DNA from: Roseovarius marisflavi | GTDB taxonomy: Bacteria; Pseudomonadota; Alphaproteobacteria; Rhodobacterales; Rhodobacteraceae | DNA length: 64,000 bases | Direction of reading: 5' to 3' | NCBI RefSeq assembly: GCF_900142625.1 | Contig: NZ_FRBN01000006.1 | Coordinates: forward strand, 118,278-182,277 | In this document: positions 7,982-17,373 of the stretch, piece after piece | How the letters are laid out: each line of letters opens with the position of its first letter | Position numbering within the stretch: position 1 is the stretch's first letter | The notes under the pieces: model-generated | Databases searched by the model: none | Told to the model about the DNA's origin: nothing | Seen by the model: the letters and a program-made list of their open reading frames with translations, nothing else | Position numbers and translations under genes: made by a program

Positions 7982-9424
7982 TCAGGCGCCCGGCGTCCAG
8001 CCCGAGACAGATTTGACCTCGAGGAAATCCTCGATGCCCCATTTGCCGCCTTCGCGTCCGTGGCCCGATTGTTTCATGCCACCAAACGGCGATCCGGCGC
8101 CGCGTGACTGGCCGTTCATTTCCACCATGCCAGAGCGCAGCGCGCGCGCGCAGCGGTTGGCGCGGGCCGGATCGCCCGTCTGGACATAATTGGTCAGGCC
8201 ATAGGGCGTGTCATTGGCAATCGCGATGCCGTCTTCCTCGCTGTCAAACGGGATGATCGCCAGAACCGGCCCGAAGATTTCTTCACGCGCGATGGTCATG
8301 TCGTTGTTCACATCGGCAAAGACCGTGGGCTTTACGAAGAACCCGCGGTTAAGCCCGTCGGGGCGTCCGGTGCCCCCGGCGACAAGGCGCGCGCCCTCGT
8401 CGATGCCTTTCTGGATCAGGCCCTGGATCTTGTTGAACTGCACCTCGTTGACCACCGGGCCGATATGACGGCCCTCGACGCTTGCCGGGCCGACGGCGAT
8501 GCTGTTGGCGGCGGCGGCGGCGGTTTCAACGGCGGCGTCATAGATCCCGCGTTGCACAAGCATCCGGGTGGGGGCGTTGCACGATTGACCGGTGTTGTTC
8601 ATGCAGCGCAGAACACCGCGTTTCACGGCCTTTTCATCGGCATCGGCAAAGATCAGGTTGGCGCCCTTGCCGCCAAGTTCAAGGCTGACGCGCTTGAGGG
8701 TGTTGGCGGCGGATTTCGAGATGAGTTTGCCCGCGCGCGACGAGCCGGTAAAGCTGATCATGTCGACATCGGGGTGCGCGGTAAGCTGGCTTCCGACACC
8801 CGCGCCATCGCCGTTCACAAGGTTGAAAACCCCCTTGGGAAGACCCGCCGCATCGACGATCTCGGCAAAGATAACGGCGTTCAGCGGCGATTCTTCCGAG
8901 GGCTTGAGGATCATGGTGCAGCCCGCGATCAGCCCGGCAATCACCTTGAGCGTGACCTGATTCATCGGCCAGTTCCACGGCGTGATCATGCCGACGACGC
9001 CGACGGCCTCGTGGATGATGCGGTCGTTGGGCGCATGATCGCCAAGCGGTTCGTCAAACTGGAAATCGCGCGCGACCTTGAGGAAAGACGAGATATGCCA
9101 GCTTCCGGCGCCGACCTGTTGTTCGCGGGCCATGTCGATGGGGGCGCCCATCTCAAGGCTGATTGCCTGCGCCATATCTTCGGCGCGGGCCTTGTAAGCC
9201 TCTAGAATCTTTTCACAATAGGCGATCCGTTCGGCGGGCGGGGTTGCCATCCATGCCGGAAAGGCGGCCTTGGCGGCGGCGACGGCCGCATCGGTATCGC
9301 CCTGTCCACCAAGCGAGATCACCGCGCAGGGTTCCTCGTTCGAGGGGTTGATTACGGCGTGATCATTGGACACATTGGGGTTGACCCAGGCACCGTTAAT
9401 ATAGAACTGACGTTTCTCGATCAT
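7982..9424 (-). CDS. NAD(P)-dependent aldehyde dehydrogenase
   Basis: 480 residues, normal for the ALDH superfamily. It has TPWNWPMNQ (cofactor pocket), SFTGSSRAGKLI (Rossmann turn), LELGGKGANLIF with the catalytic base Glu, and NNTGQSCNAPTRM with the nucleophile Cys. The FGPVLAIIPF segment is also intact. Start is the ATG at 9422-9424 with a strong GGAGGT about 6 nt upstream. Oxidises an aldehyde to the acid; substrate not inferable. Divergent from the peroxiredoxin gene, with about 134 nt between the two starts holding both promoters. Confidence 0.92.
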   Translation of the reverse strand: MIEKRQFYINGAWVNPNVSNDHAVINPSNEEPCAVISLGGQGDTDAAVAAAKAAFPAWMATPPAERIAYCEKILEAYKARAEDMAQAISLEMGAPIDMAREQQVGAGSWHISSFLKVARDFQFDEPLGDHAPNDRIIHEAVGVVGMITPWNWPMNQVTLKVIAGLIAGCTMILKPSEESPLNAVIFAEIVDAAGLPKGVFNLVNGDGAGVGSQLTAHPDVDMISFTGSSRAGKLISKSAANTLKRVSLELGGKGANLIFADADEKAVKRGVLRCMNNTGQSCNAPTRMLVQRGIYDAAVETAAAAANSIAVGPASVEGRHIGPVVNEVQFNKIQGLIQKGIDEGARLVAGGTGRPDGLNRGFFVKPTVFADVNNDMTIAREEIFGPVLAIIPFDSEEDGIAIANDTPYGLTNYVQTGDPARANRCARALRSGMVEMNGQSRGAGSPFGGMKQSGHGREGGKWGIEDFLEVKSVSGWTPGA

Positions 9425-9558
9425 GGTTGACCTCCATAAATTTGGCGGCACTGTGTCAGGGGTAATGCCGACCTGCAAGGTTGGATTCTCAACGGCTCTG
9501 GAATTTGATCAAATTTCCGGGCTGGCGGACGACTGAAACACTGGAAAGGATGCACCCT

Positions 9559-10212
9559 ATGGGCCTTCGTATCAATGACACCATCCCCGATCTGAGCGTC
9601 GAGACAGATCTTGGCACGTTTTCACTGCATGAATGGATTGGCGACAGCTGGGCAATCCTGTTCTCGCACCCCAAGGATTTTACTCCCGTCTGCACCACCG
9701 AATTCGGCGCCGTGGCGCGGCTGGCCGATGAATGGGAAAAGCGCGGCACCAAGGTGATCGGCGTGTCGATCGACGGCGTCGAAGATCACAAGAAATGGAA
9801 AGCCGATATCGAGAGCTATGGCGGCGCCAAGCCGACCTTTCCGATCATCGCCGACGAGGGGCTGGCGGTTGCCAAGGCCTTTGATATGCTGCCCGCCGAG
9901 GCCTATATGCCCGACGGTCGCACCCCCAACGACAGCGCCACCGTGCGCAGCGTTTTCATCATCGGCCCCGACAAGCAGCTCAAGCTGTCGATGACCTATC
10001 CGATGAGCGTGGGGCGCAACTTTGCCGAGGTGCTGCGCGCGCTTGATGCGCTTCAGACCACCACCAGGAACGGTGTGGCCACGCCCGCCGACTGGACCGT
10101 CGGTCAGGATGTGATCATCCCGCCCTCGGTCAATAACGAGGATGCCAAGGCCAAGTTCGGCGAATTCGATGCCGTTCTTCCCTATCTGCGCAAAACCAAG
10201 CTTCCGGGCTAA
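9559..10212 (+). CDS. 1-Cys peroxiredoxin (Prx6/AhpC-TSA family)
   Basis: 217 residues, the Prx6-type length. The peroxidatic site is HPKDFTPVCTTEFG (PxxxT/SxxC form, Cys at about residue 46). No resolving Cys is evident later, which fits the 1-Cys class. The C-terminal arm (DWTVGQDVIIPPSVNNEDA) is typical of Prx6. The ATG at 9559 has GAAAGG at a workable distance; an ATG at 9550 lies too close to that site. Reduces peroxides in the cytoplasm. Confidence 0.92.
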   Translation: MGLRINDTIPDLSVETDLGTFSLHEWIGDSWAILFSHPKDFTPVCTTEFGAVARLADEWEKRGTKVIGVSIDGVEDHKKWKADIESYGGAKPTFPIIADEGLAVAKAFDMLPAEAYMPDGRTPNDSATVRSVFIIGPDKQLKLSMTYPMSVGRNFAEVLRALDALQTTTRNGVATPADWTVGQDVIIPPSVNNEDAKAKFGEFDAVLPYLRKTKLPG

Positions 10213-10236
10213 GCCCCGATCCTCTGGCGCGGCGGT

Positions 10237-10839
10237 CTAGCTGTCGCGCCGGAACTCTGCCATCTGGCTTGCGCCGCCAAGATGAGGATGCGCGCCGCCG
10301 ATATCGCTCAGGCTGACGGTATAGCCGCGCCGTGCCGCGATCCCCTGCGCCCATTGGGAAAACGTCGCGCGCCCCCATTCGAAATGATGGCCCGGATGGC
10401 GAAACCGGTGCGCGGGCACGCCAAGAACCGGGTTGAAATCGGCATTCGGCGTGGTGATCAGCGCGGTTTGCGGCCGCATATCGCCAAACAGCGCATTTTC
10501 AAGCCGGGGCAGGTCGCCTAGCGGCAGATGCTCGATGGTTTCCACGAGGCAGGCACAGTCATAACCGCGCAGATTTGGATGCGCCTTGGTCATCGAGGCC
10601 TGCGCAAGGCTTATTTTGGCGCGGGTGGCGTTGGGCAGCGTGCGCATCTCCGCCTGAAGCGCGGTCAGCGATGGCCTGTGGATATCAAGCCCGGTGATCC
10701 GGGTGATCTGATCCAGAGGCGCCAGCCGCAGGATCAGGTCGCCATCGCCACAGCCCAGATCAAGCAGGCTGCGCGCGCCGCTTTGCACCACGGCGGCGAT
10801 GATCGCGCGCAGGCGATCCTCGTGCAGGGCAGTTGTCAT
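10237..10839 (-). CDS. Stand-alone Hen1-like RNA 3'-terminal 2'-O-methyltransferase
   Basis: 200 residues. The SAM site is LLDLGCGDGDLIL near residues 24-36. The metal-dependent Hen1 signature follows: CLVETIEHLPL (the E-x-x-E-H metal ligands), LITTPNADFNPVLG, and RHPGHHFEWGRATFSQWA with the further His ligand and FEW-R-F-W pattern. Hen1 methylates the 2'-OH at an RNA 3' end. Classical bacterial Hen1 has an extra N-terminal Pnkp-ligase-activating half and sits beside pnkp; both are missing here, and the neighbours are unrelated. Family assignment is from motifs, so a different SAM methyltransferase remains possible. Confidence 0.72.
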   Translation of the reverse strand: MTTALHEDRLRAIIAAVVQSGARSLLDLGCGDGDLILRLAPLDQITRITGLDIHRPSLTALQAEMRTLPNATRAKISLAQASMTKAHPNLRGYDCACLVETIEHLPLGDLPRLENALFGDMRPQTALITTPNADFNPVLGVPAHRFRHPGHHFEWGRATFSQWAQGIAARRGYTVSLSDIGGAHPHLGGASQMAEFRRDS

Positions 10840-10984
10840 GGCGTTATCCCTGGCATTTGCGGAGCGTCCTTCTGTTGCCCCATTGCCTTAGCCATAGGGG
10901 GGGGCGGGATCAAGCGGGGGCTGGCATGGACAGTCGCGCGGTTTTTGCCTATCGCTTGGTGCAAGCAGGACAAACGAGGATAGC

Positions 10985-12019
10985 ATGGACCGGCGCCCCC
11001 CCTTCGAGATCAACGGCGAGGTGATCGCCCCCGGCACCCGTCGTACAGTCGATATCCCGGTCAGCACCCTGTCCAACCACACGCCGGTAAACCTGTCGGT
11101 GCATGTCATTCACGGCAAGCGGCCGGGGCCGGTTCTGTTCGTGTCGGCGGCCATTCACGGCGACGAGGTGATCGGGGTGGAGATCATGCGTCGCCTGCTG
11201 CGCGCCACGCCTCTCAAATCGGTGGCGGGCACGCTTTTGGCGGTGCCGATCGTCAATACCTTCGGGTTTCTCAACCACTCACGCTATTTGCCGGACCGGC
11301 GCGATCTCAACCGCTGTTTTCCGGGGGTGTCGGCGGGGTCGATGGCGTCACAGCTGGCGCATATCTTCATGACCGAAGTGGTGCAGCGTGCCGATATCGG
11401 GATCGACCTGCATTCGGCGGCGATCCACCGCACCAACCTGCCGCAGATCCGCCTGACGCCGGGCAATCCGCGGCTTGCCGATCTTGGGCAGGCCTTTGGC
11501 GCGCCGGTGATGATGGAGTCGCGGCTGCGCGAGGGATCTTTGCGCATGGCCGCCGAGGAGGCTGGCGTCGATGTGCTGCTTTACGAGGGCGGCGAGGGGC
11601 TTCGGTTTGACGAATTTGCCGCGCGTTCGGGCCTGAACGGTATTCTGCGCGTCATGCATCAGTTGCAGATGATCGGCGGCAAGGGCGTGCCGCGCACCCG
11701 CGGTGTGCCGGTGCGTGCAAGCCGCTCAAGCTGGTATCGTGCGCCGCGTGGCGGGCTTTTCCGGGGCTATCTTGCGGTTGGCGACGCGGTACAGCCGGGC
11801 ACGGTGCTTGGCGCGATCGCCAATGCCTTTGGCGATGTCGAATCCGAGGTTCTGGCCGAGGTGGCCGGCATCGTGATCGGGCGCACCAACATGCCGGTGG
11901 TCTATGAGGGCGACGCCTTGTTCCATGTCGCCGAAACCACGCGCGGCGAGGCGGCCGCCGAAGACATCAGCGCCCATCAGGACGCCGCCCCGCTGTTTGA
12001 CGAGGATGAGATCATCTGA
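10985..12019 (+). CDS. Succinylglutamate desuccinylase/aspartoacylase-family metallo-hydrolase
   Basis: 344 residues of the M14-like AstE/AspA family. Zinc site: AAIHGDEVIG (H-x-x-E) and the later LHSAAIHR His; substrate-binding Arg in DRRDLNRCFPG. The C-terminal half is a beta-rich domain. Hydrolyses an N-acyl amino acid or related amide; in several bacteria such stand-alone members act on ectoine derivatives or other acylated compounds, but nothing nearby fixes the substrate. Translation start ATG at 10985 follows AGGAT. Followed 40 nt later by a sulfotransferase-like gene. Confidence 0.85.
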   Translation: MDRRPPFEINGEVIAPGTRRTVDIPVSTLSNHTPVNLSVHVIHGKRPGPVLFVSAAIHGDEVIGVEIMRRLLRATPLKSVAGTLLAVPIVNTFGFLNHSRYLPDRRDLNRCFPGVSAGSMASQLAHIFMTEVVQRADIGIDLHSAAIHRTNLPQIRLTPGNPRLADLGQAFGAPVMMESRLREGSLRMAAEEAGVDVLLYEGGEGLRFDEFAARSGLNGILRVMHQLQMIGGKGVPRTRGVPVRASRSSWYRAPRGGLFRGYLAVGDAVQPGTVLGAIANAFGDVESEVLAEVAGIVIGRTNMPVVYEGDALFHVAETTRGEAAAEDISAHQDAAPLFDEDEII

Positions 12020-12058
12020 TCCCGCGCGCCGCGCCGGGAGGGATGAAAGGACAACGAC

Positions 12059-12766
12059 ATGGCAAAACGGACCACCGATATCAACGACATCGCCTTTGGC
12101 GTGATCCGCACGCGGATGCGGCTTCATTTCATGGTGACGCCCAAGGGCGACCGGCAGGCCGTCAAGTATTTCGTGATCGGACACCCGCGCAACGGCACAA
12201 CCACGATGCACAAGCTGTTTGTGGCCAATGGGCTCAATAGCTTTCACGACTCCCGCGATTGGCAAACCGGGCGTTATGATGCGTTCTCGGATTTCGGGCA
12301 GGTGCGCCCCGTCGCGGCCTATGACCGGACCTATCCCAACGCGCGTTTTATCCTGAATTTCCGACCTCTGCGCAAATACCTCAATAGCATCGCGACGCAC
12401 CACCAAAAGGTGTTCAGCGTGCAGAATTTCATCAACGAGGCCTATCGCCGTGCCGAATATTTCGCCTGGGTGCTTGAGCATTTCCAGGGTAGCGGCGATT
12501 TTATCGCCGTCAATATCGAGGCCCCCGGCGCGGTCAAGGCGGTCGCGGATTTCTGTGGTTTTGCCGTGCAGGAACCACCCGCCGGGGCGGTGAACAACAT
12601 CTCGAACCGCCCGAAACTGGCGCAAAATACCGCCAATATCGAGGCTGCGCTGGAGGCGCTTGATCTTGTGGAAGAGGCAGGTCGCGGCTGTCTTGTGTCA
12701 AAACTTCACGGCGCGCGGCAAGCAGCGCTATCGGCGACCCGCGACACACTCCGCTATGTTGAATAG
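12059..12766 (+). CDS. Sulfotransferase-family protein
   Basis: 235 residues. The PAPS 5'-phosphosulfate loop is seen as FVIGHPRNGTTTMHKLF (GxxRxGTT type), and the 3'-phosphate region as FILNFRPLRKYLNSIATHH. Length is short but within the range of small bacterial sulfotransferase-like proteins. Acceptor unknown. It lies 39 nt after the aspartoacylase-like gene on the same strand, with AAAGGA before the ATG, so the two may be co-transcribed. Confidence 0.72.
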   Translation: MAKRTTDINDIAFGVIRTRMRLHFMVTPKGDRQAVKYFVIGHPRNGTTTMHKLFVANGLNSFHDSRDWQTGRYDAFSDFGQVRPVAAYDRTYPNARFILNFRPLRKYLNSIATHHQKVFSVQNFINEAYRRAEYFAWVLEHFQGSGDFIAVNIEAPGAVKAVADFCGFAVQEPPAGAVNNISNRPKLAQNTANIEAALEALDLVEEAGRGCLVSKLHGARQAALSATRDTLRYVE

Positions 12767-12794
12767 ACCCTGATGCCTGACGCGACCTGCGCCC

Positions 12795-13208
12795 CTAGCT
12801 GCTGCGCCGATAGCGAAATACGCCGGTGGCGGTGGCGATAAGCGCGCCGCTGTCATCGCGAATTTCACCCTTGGCGAAATAGCTGGTCTTGCCGCCCCCG
12901 GTGCGCCAGCCTTCCGCAATCAGAACCGCGCCTTTCGCCTGGGCCAGATAATTCACTGTCATCGACAGCGTAAGCGCCATCTGCGACCGCTCGGGATCGC
13001 CGGTATAACAGCCCGCAAACCCCATCGCGGTATCAAGCAGCGTGGCATGGATGCCGCCGTGCGGCAGGCCCTGACGATTCATCAGGTAGGGGTGCAGCGG
13101 CAGCTCAATCCGCGCATAATCGCGCGACCATCCGGTCATTGAGAACCCAAGGTGGGTTTGCAGGGCCGAGGGCGCCTCGATCAGGGCGGGGTCAACGTCT
13201 TGGGTCAT
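12795..13208 (-). CDS. PaaI/YdiI-type hotdog thioesterase
   Basis: 137 residues, single hotdog fold. The family catalytic loop reads RQGLPHGGIHATLLDTAMG (HGG plus catalytic Asp). Hydrolyses acyl-CoA thioesters. The ATG at 13206-13208 overlaps the stop of the phosphotransferase gene by 1 nt (TGATG); an in-frame TTG directly before it is less likely. It is the last gene of an acyl-CoA operon with the phosphotransferase and the acyl-CoA ligase. Confidence 0.87.
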   Translation of the reverse strand: MTQDVDPALIEAPSALQTHLGFSMTGWSRDYARIELPLHPYLMNRQGLPHGGIHATLLDTAMGFAGCYTGDPERSQMALTLSMTVNYLAQAKGAVLIAEGWRTGGGKTSYFAKGEIRDDSGALIATATGVFRYRRSS

Positions 13209-14230
13209 CAAACTCCTTTCGCCGCCTCAAGCCCCTGACGGGCGAATGCGGGCACATATTGGCCAAGTTGCAACCCGCGTTCAGGGTCGGAGGCATTGCC
13301 ATCAAGGGCGCGTTTTTTCACACCTTGCAGAATGGCCGCCATGCGGAAATAGCAAAACGCCAGATAAAACCCGAAATTGTCGATGCCGTCCAATCCGCGC
13401 CGCGCGCAATAGCGGTCGATGAACTGCTGATCGCTCCAGAGGCCAAGCGCGGCGCGATCCACCCCGGCCAAGCCGCGCCCTTCGCGGGTGGCGGGCATCG
13501 ACCATTGCATGATCACAGCGGCCAGATCGGCGTAGGGGTGGCCGATGGTCGACAGCTCCCAATCGAGCACCGCAAGACAGCGCGCGCTGTCCTTGGCGAA
13601 CAAAAGGTTATCAAGGCGGTAATCGCCATGCACCAACGTCCGCTGTCCGTCATCTGCCGGGATATTGCCATCAAGCCAGTCGATAAGCGCGCTCATATCC
13701 GGCAGATCGTCGGTCTGGGTCGCGCTATATTGCTTGGACCAGCGGTCAACCTGACGGCGGTAATAATTGCCCGACGGCCCATAATCCGACAGGCCGACGG
13801 CGGTGATATCGACATCGTGGATCGCTGCCAGAACCCGGTTCATCTCGTCGATCAGCGCGCCGCGCTCTGGCGCGCTCATGTCGGGCAGGCTCGGGCTGTC
13901 GAAATTGCGGCCCTGCACCTCGTCCATGATGTAGAAGGGCGAGCCGATCACGGTTTCGTCCTCACACAGGATATGCATTTTGGCGACCGGCACGTCGCTG
14001 CCTTCAAGGGCGCGCTGCACGCGGAATTCGCGCTCGACTGCATGGGCGGACTTGAGCAGGACGCCGGGCGGTTTGCGCCGCAGTACATAATTGCGCGCAG
14101 GGGTCTTCAACAGGTAGGTCGGGTTCGATTGCCCGCCGCTGAATTTCGTCGCACTCACCAGCCCGGCAAAGCCCGGAAGATGCGCGCCAAGCCATGCGGC
14201 AACGGCGGTGGTGTCAAGCTCGGCGCTCAT
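13208..14230 (-). CDS. APH-family phosphotransferase (ACAD10/11 kinase-domain-like)
   Basis: 340 residues of the aminoglycoside-phosphotransferase/choline-kinase fold. Features seen: FSGGQSNPTYLL nucleotide loop, VLRRKPPG with the ATP-binding Lys, LVHGDYRLDNLLF catalytic loop (HGDxRxDN) and VLDWELSTIG metal-binding Asp. This subgroup is typically encoded with acyl-CoA dehydrogenases or ligases and is thought to phosphorylate 4-hydroxyacyl groups, as in human ACAD10/11. The context here, between an acyl-CoA ligase (ATGA overlap) and a thioesterase, agrees with that. Confidence 0.85.
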   Translation of the reverse strand: MSAELDTTAVAAWLGAHLPGFAGLVSATKFSGGQSNPTYLLKTPARNYVLRRKPPGVLLKSAHAVEREFRVQRALEGSDVPVAKMHILCEDETVIGSPFYIMDEVQGRNFDSPSLPDMSAPERGALIDEMNRVLAAIHDVDITAVGLSDYGPSGNYYRRQVDRWSKQYSATQTDDLPDMSALIDWLDGNIPADDGQRTLVHGDYRLDNLLFAKDSARCLAVLDWELSTIGHPYADLAAVIMQWSMPATREGRGLAGVDRAALGLWSDQQFIDRYCARRGLDGIDNFGFYLAFCYFRMAAILQGVKKRALDGNASDPERGLQLGQYVPAFARQGLEAAKGV

Positions 14231-15870
14231 GTGCTGGCCTCTCGCAGGTCGGGTAAAACATAGTTGCCAAACCGCTCCCGAAGGGTAAGTTTCGACACCT
14301 TTCCGGTGGCGGTCAGCGGCAGGTCCTCGACCCAGAGCAGGTCATCGGGCAATTGCCAGCGGGCGAAATGTGCCGCCATATGGGCGTGCAGATCGGCCAG
14401 CGTCGGGCGCTCCTCGCCTGTCGGCACGGCGATCAGAACCGGGCGTTCATCCCATTTGGGATGGGGCACGGCAATCACCGCACAGGCGGCAATGGCGGGA
14501 TGCGCGATGGCGGCGTTTTCAAGGTCGATCGAGCTTATCCATTCGCCGCCCGATTTCACCAGATCCTTGGCGCGATCCCGGATCACCAGCATCCCGTCGG
14601 GCGCAACCGAGGCCACATCGCCGGTGCCGAACCAGCCCTCAGCATCCATCGCGGCGCGGCTCGCGATATCGTTGTTGAAATAGCCGCTGATCACGGTATT
14701 GCCGCGCACGTATAGCTCGCCGCTGGCCTTGCCGTCATGCGGCTGGGGCACGCCGTCGTCATCGACGATCTTGAATTCGACCCCGAAAATTTTGCGCCCG
14801 GCACTGGCCTTGGCGGTGATCCTGTCGGCCTCTGGCGCCGCTTGCAGGGCGGGGGGCAAAACGCCGTGGGTGCCAATCGGGCTCATCTCGGTCATGCCCC
14901 AGGCCTGACAGACAGTGACGCCGCGCGCCTCATACTCCTCGATCATCACACGCGGCGCGGCAGACCCGCCGACAACGAGATCGCCAAAGCCTTGCGGCGC
15001 GCGCCTCTGCGCCTTGATCTCGGCCAAAAGCCCGGCCCAGACCGTGGGCACGCCCCAGGCGGAATAGACCGCCTCGCTGTCCATCAGGCGAAACAGGCTT
15101 GCGCCGTCAAGCGCCCCGCCGGGCATCACCATGGTCATGCCCATAAGCGGCGCGGTATAGGGCAGGCCCCAGGCGTTGACGTGAAACAGCGGCACCACCG
15201 GCATGACCCGCGCCCCGGCGCGAAAGCTGCTGGTTTGCGAGAGCGGCACCATCATCGCATGCAGCAATGTCGAGCGATGCGAATAAAGCGCGCCCTTGGG
15301 GTCGCCGGTCGTGCCCGATGTATAACACAGCGCCGAGGCGGTCTCTTCGGGGAATTCGGGCCAGTCATAGGTTTGCGGCTGTCCGTCAAGCAGCTCTTCG
15401 TAACAAAGCGCCTCAAGCGTGGTCTCGGGCATATGCGCGCGGTCGCTCAGGATGACAAAGCGCAGGTCTTGAGGAAGCTGATCGCGCACCGCCTCGATCA
15501 GCGGCACAAAGGTGGTGTCGATGAACAGGATGCGATCTTCGGCATGGTTGACGATATAGACAAGCTGTTCCTGCGAGAGGCGCGGATTGATTGTGTGACA
15601 CACCGCCCCGATGGATGAGATCCCATAATAAAGCTCGAAATGGCGATAGCCGTTCCAGGCCAGCGTCGCGATCCGGTCGCCGAAATTCACCCCGAGCGCG
15701 TCAAGCGCATGGGCAAGCTGCGCCACCCGCGCAAGGGTTTGCGGATAGGTGGCGCGGTGAATATCGCCACTCGTGCGCACCGAGATGATCCCCTGATCGC
15801 CAAAAGCTGCGGCGGCATGGGTCAGGATGTCAATAATCCTGAGCGGGCGGTGCATCATCTGTGCCTGCAT
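14227..15870 (-). CDS. Long-chain fatty-acid--CoA ligase (AMP-binding)
   Basis: 547 residues of the ANL superfamily. P-loop-like motif CYTSGTTGDPKGALYSHRS, adenine-binding QAWGMTEMSP, and the hinge/C-domain LVIRDRAKDLVKSGGEWIS and TATGKVSKLTLRE (catalytic Lys) are intact. Activates fatty or related acids via an acyl-adenylate to acyl-CoA. The frame is open further upstream, but the ATG at 15868-15870 (MQAQMMHRPLRI) has an AGGAC ribosome site and matches the family start. First gene of a three-gene acyl-CoA operon. Confidence 0.9.
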   Translation of the reverse strand: MQAQMMHRPLRIIDILTHAAAAFGDQGIISVRTSGDIHRATYPQTLARVAQLAHALDALGVNFGDRIATLAWNGYRHFELYYGISSIGAVCHTINPRLSQEQLVYIVNHAEDRILFIDTTFVPLIEAVRDQLPQDLRFVILSDRAHMPETTLEALCYEELLDGQPQTYDWPEFPEETASALCYTSGTTGDPKGALYSHRSTLLHAMMVPLSQTSSFRAGARVMPVVPLFHVNAWGLPYTAPLMGMTMVMPGGALDGASLFRLMDSEAVYSAWGVPTVWAGLLAEIKAQRRAPQGFGDLVVGGSAAPRVMIEEYEARGVTVCQAWGMTEMSPIGTHGVLPPALQAAPEADRITAKASAGRKIFGVEFKIVDDDGVPQPHDGKASGELYVRGNTVISGYFNNDIASRAAMDAEGWFGTGDVASVAPDGMLVIRDRAKDLVKSGGEWISSIDLENAAIAHPAIAACAVIAVPHPKWDERPVLIAVPTGEERPTLADLHAHMAAHFARWQLPDDLLWVEDLPLTATGKVSKLTLRERFGNYVLPDLREAST

Positions 15871-16012
15871 GGGGCGTTGTCCTGTTATTTCCTGCGTTCG
15901 GGGCGACGGTGGCATGAAACCCGGCAAGGATCAATTGCCGGCGGGGGTCTTGACCTCTGGCCGCGTCGGGCGCATGTGCAAAGCATCCCAACCTGCGCAA
16001 AGAGGCCCGCCC

Positions 16013-16714
16013 ATGAGCTTTGATCGTTCCATCAAAATCGCCCCGTCGATCCTATCGGCGGATTTTGCCAATTTCGGCCAGGAAATTCAGGCAATCGAGG
16101 CCGAGGGCGCCGATTGGGTGCATGTCGATGTGATGGACGGGCATTTCGTGCCCAACCTTACCTTTGGCCCGCCGCTCTGCGCCGCGATCCGCCCGCATAT
16201 CAAGACGGTGATGGACGTGCATCTGATGATCTCGCCGGTGGATGCCTATATTGACGCTTTCGCCGGGGCGGGCGCCGATATCCTGACCGCGCATCTTGAG
16301 GCTGGCCCGCATACCCACCGCACGCTTCAGGCCATTCGCGGCGCGGGTTGCAAGGCGGGTCTGGCGCTTAATCCCGGTACCGGGATCGAGGATCTCGATT
16401 ACCTTCTGGATATGGTTGATCTGATCTGCGTGATGACGGTGAACCCCGGTTTTGGCGGGCAGAAATTCATTCACAGCCAGATCGACAAGGTCCGCCGCCT
16501 GCGCGCGATGATCGGCGACCGGCCCATTCATATCGAGATTGACGGCGGCATTACCCCGGAAACCGCGCCGCTCATGGCGGCTGCGGGGGCCGATGTTCTG
16601 GTGGCCGGCTCTGCGGTTTTCAAGGGTGGCAGCGTCGCCAATCCCGCGCCTTATGGCGAGAACATCCGCAGCATCCGCGCCGCCGCCGAGGCCGCCACAG
16701 CGACCATGGCATGA
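16013..16714 (+). CDS. rpe: Ribulose-phosphate 3-epimerase
   Basis: 233 residues, TIM barrel. APSILSADFANFG start, HVDVMDGHFVPNLTFGPP (catalytic Asp and metal His), DVHLMISPVDAYI, MTVNPGFGGQKFI and EIDGGITPETAPL (second catalytic Asp) are all canonical. Interconverts ribulose-5-P and xylulose-5-P in the pentose phosphate and Calvin cycles. The start is the ATG at 16013, at the family N-terminus. Its stop overlaps the start of gph (ATGA), so the two are co-translated. Confidence 0.96.
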   Translation: MSFDRSIKIAPSILSADFANFGQEIQAIEAEGADWVHVDVMDGHFVPNLTFGPPLCAAIRPHIKTVMDVHLMISPVDAYIDAFAGAGADILTAHLEAGPHTHRTLQAIRGAGCKAGLALNPGTGIEDLDYLLDMVDLICVMTVNPGFGGQKFIHSQIDKVRRLRAMIGDRPIHIEIDGGITPETAPLMAAAGADVLVAGSAVFKGGSVANPAPYGENIRSIRAAAEAATATMA

Positions 16715-17367
16715 CCCGCGCCGTCATCTTTGATCTTGACGGCACCCTGATCGACAGCGCGCCCGACATTCACGCCGCTGCCAACCGGCTTATGGCGGCG
16801 CATGGCTTTGCGGGTTTCGCCCCCGAAGAGACGCGGGCCTTTATCGGCCATGGCGTGCCGCATTTCATCGCCTGCTGCCTGCGCACACGCGGGGCCGAGG
16901 CGACGGGTGATCTGCACCGTCAATTGGTCGGCGAATTCGAGGCCGGTTATAAGACTGCCGTAGGCCTCACAGAGGTTTATCCCGGTGTGGCCGACGCGCT
17001 TGAGCGGCTTGCGGGCATGGGTTTTGCGCTTGGCATCTGCACCAACAAGCCGGTCGCACCCGCGCGTGCGGTGCTGGCGCATCTTGGCCTTGATGGGCAT
17101 TTCCCCGTTGTGATCGGCGGCGACAGTTGCCCGGCGCGCAAACCCGATCCCGCCCCCTTGCAGGCGGCGGTCGCGGGCCTCGGCGCGACCCGCGTGCTGT
17201 ACGTGGGCGATAGCGAGATCGACGCCGAAACCTCGGTGCGCGCGGGCCTGCCCTTCGCGCTTTATACCCAAGGCTATCGCAAGACCCCGGTCACCGAAAT
17301 CCCGCATCAAACGGCGTTTTCGAATTTCGCCGCACTTCCTGATTTCGCCGCTGGCCTCTTGCCCTAA
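16711..17367 (+). CDS. gph: Phosphoglycolate phosphatase (HAD superfamily)
   Basis: 218 residues. HAD motif I VIFDLDGTLIDSAPD, motif II region GICTNKPVAP, Lys motif SCPARKPDP and motif IV YVGDSEIDAETS are intact. Removes phosphate from 2-phosphoglycolate, which is made by oxidative damage repair and, where present, by RuBisCO. The rpe-gph pairing seen here is common in proteobacteria. Overlaps rpe by 4 nt. Confidence 0.93.
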   Translation: MTRAVIFDLDGTLIDSAPDIHAAANRLMAAHGFAGFAPEETRAFIGHGVPHFIACCLRTRGAEATGDLHRQLVGEFEAGYKTAVGLTEVYPGVADALERLAGMGFALGICTNKPVAPARAVLAHLGLDGHFPVVIGGDSCPARKPDPAPLQAAVAGLGATRVLYVGDSEIDAETSVRAGLPFALYTQGYRKTPVTEIPHQTAFSNFAALPDFAAGLLP

Positions 17368-17373
17368 GGCGCG

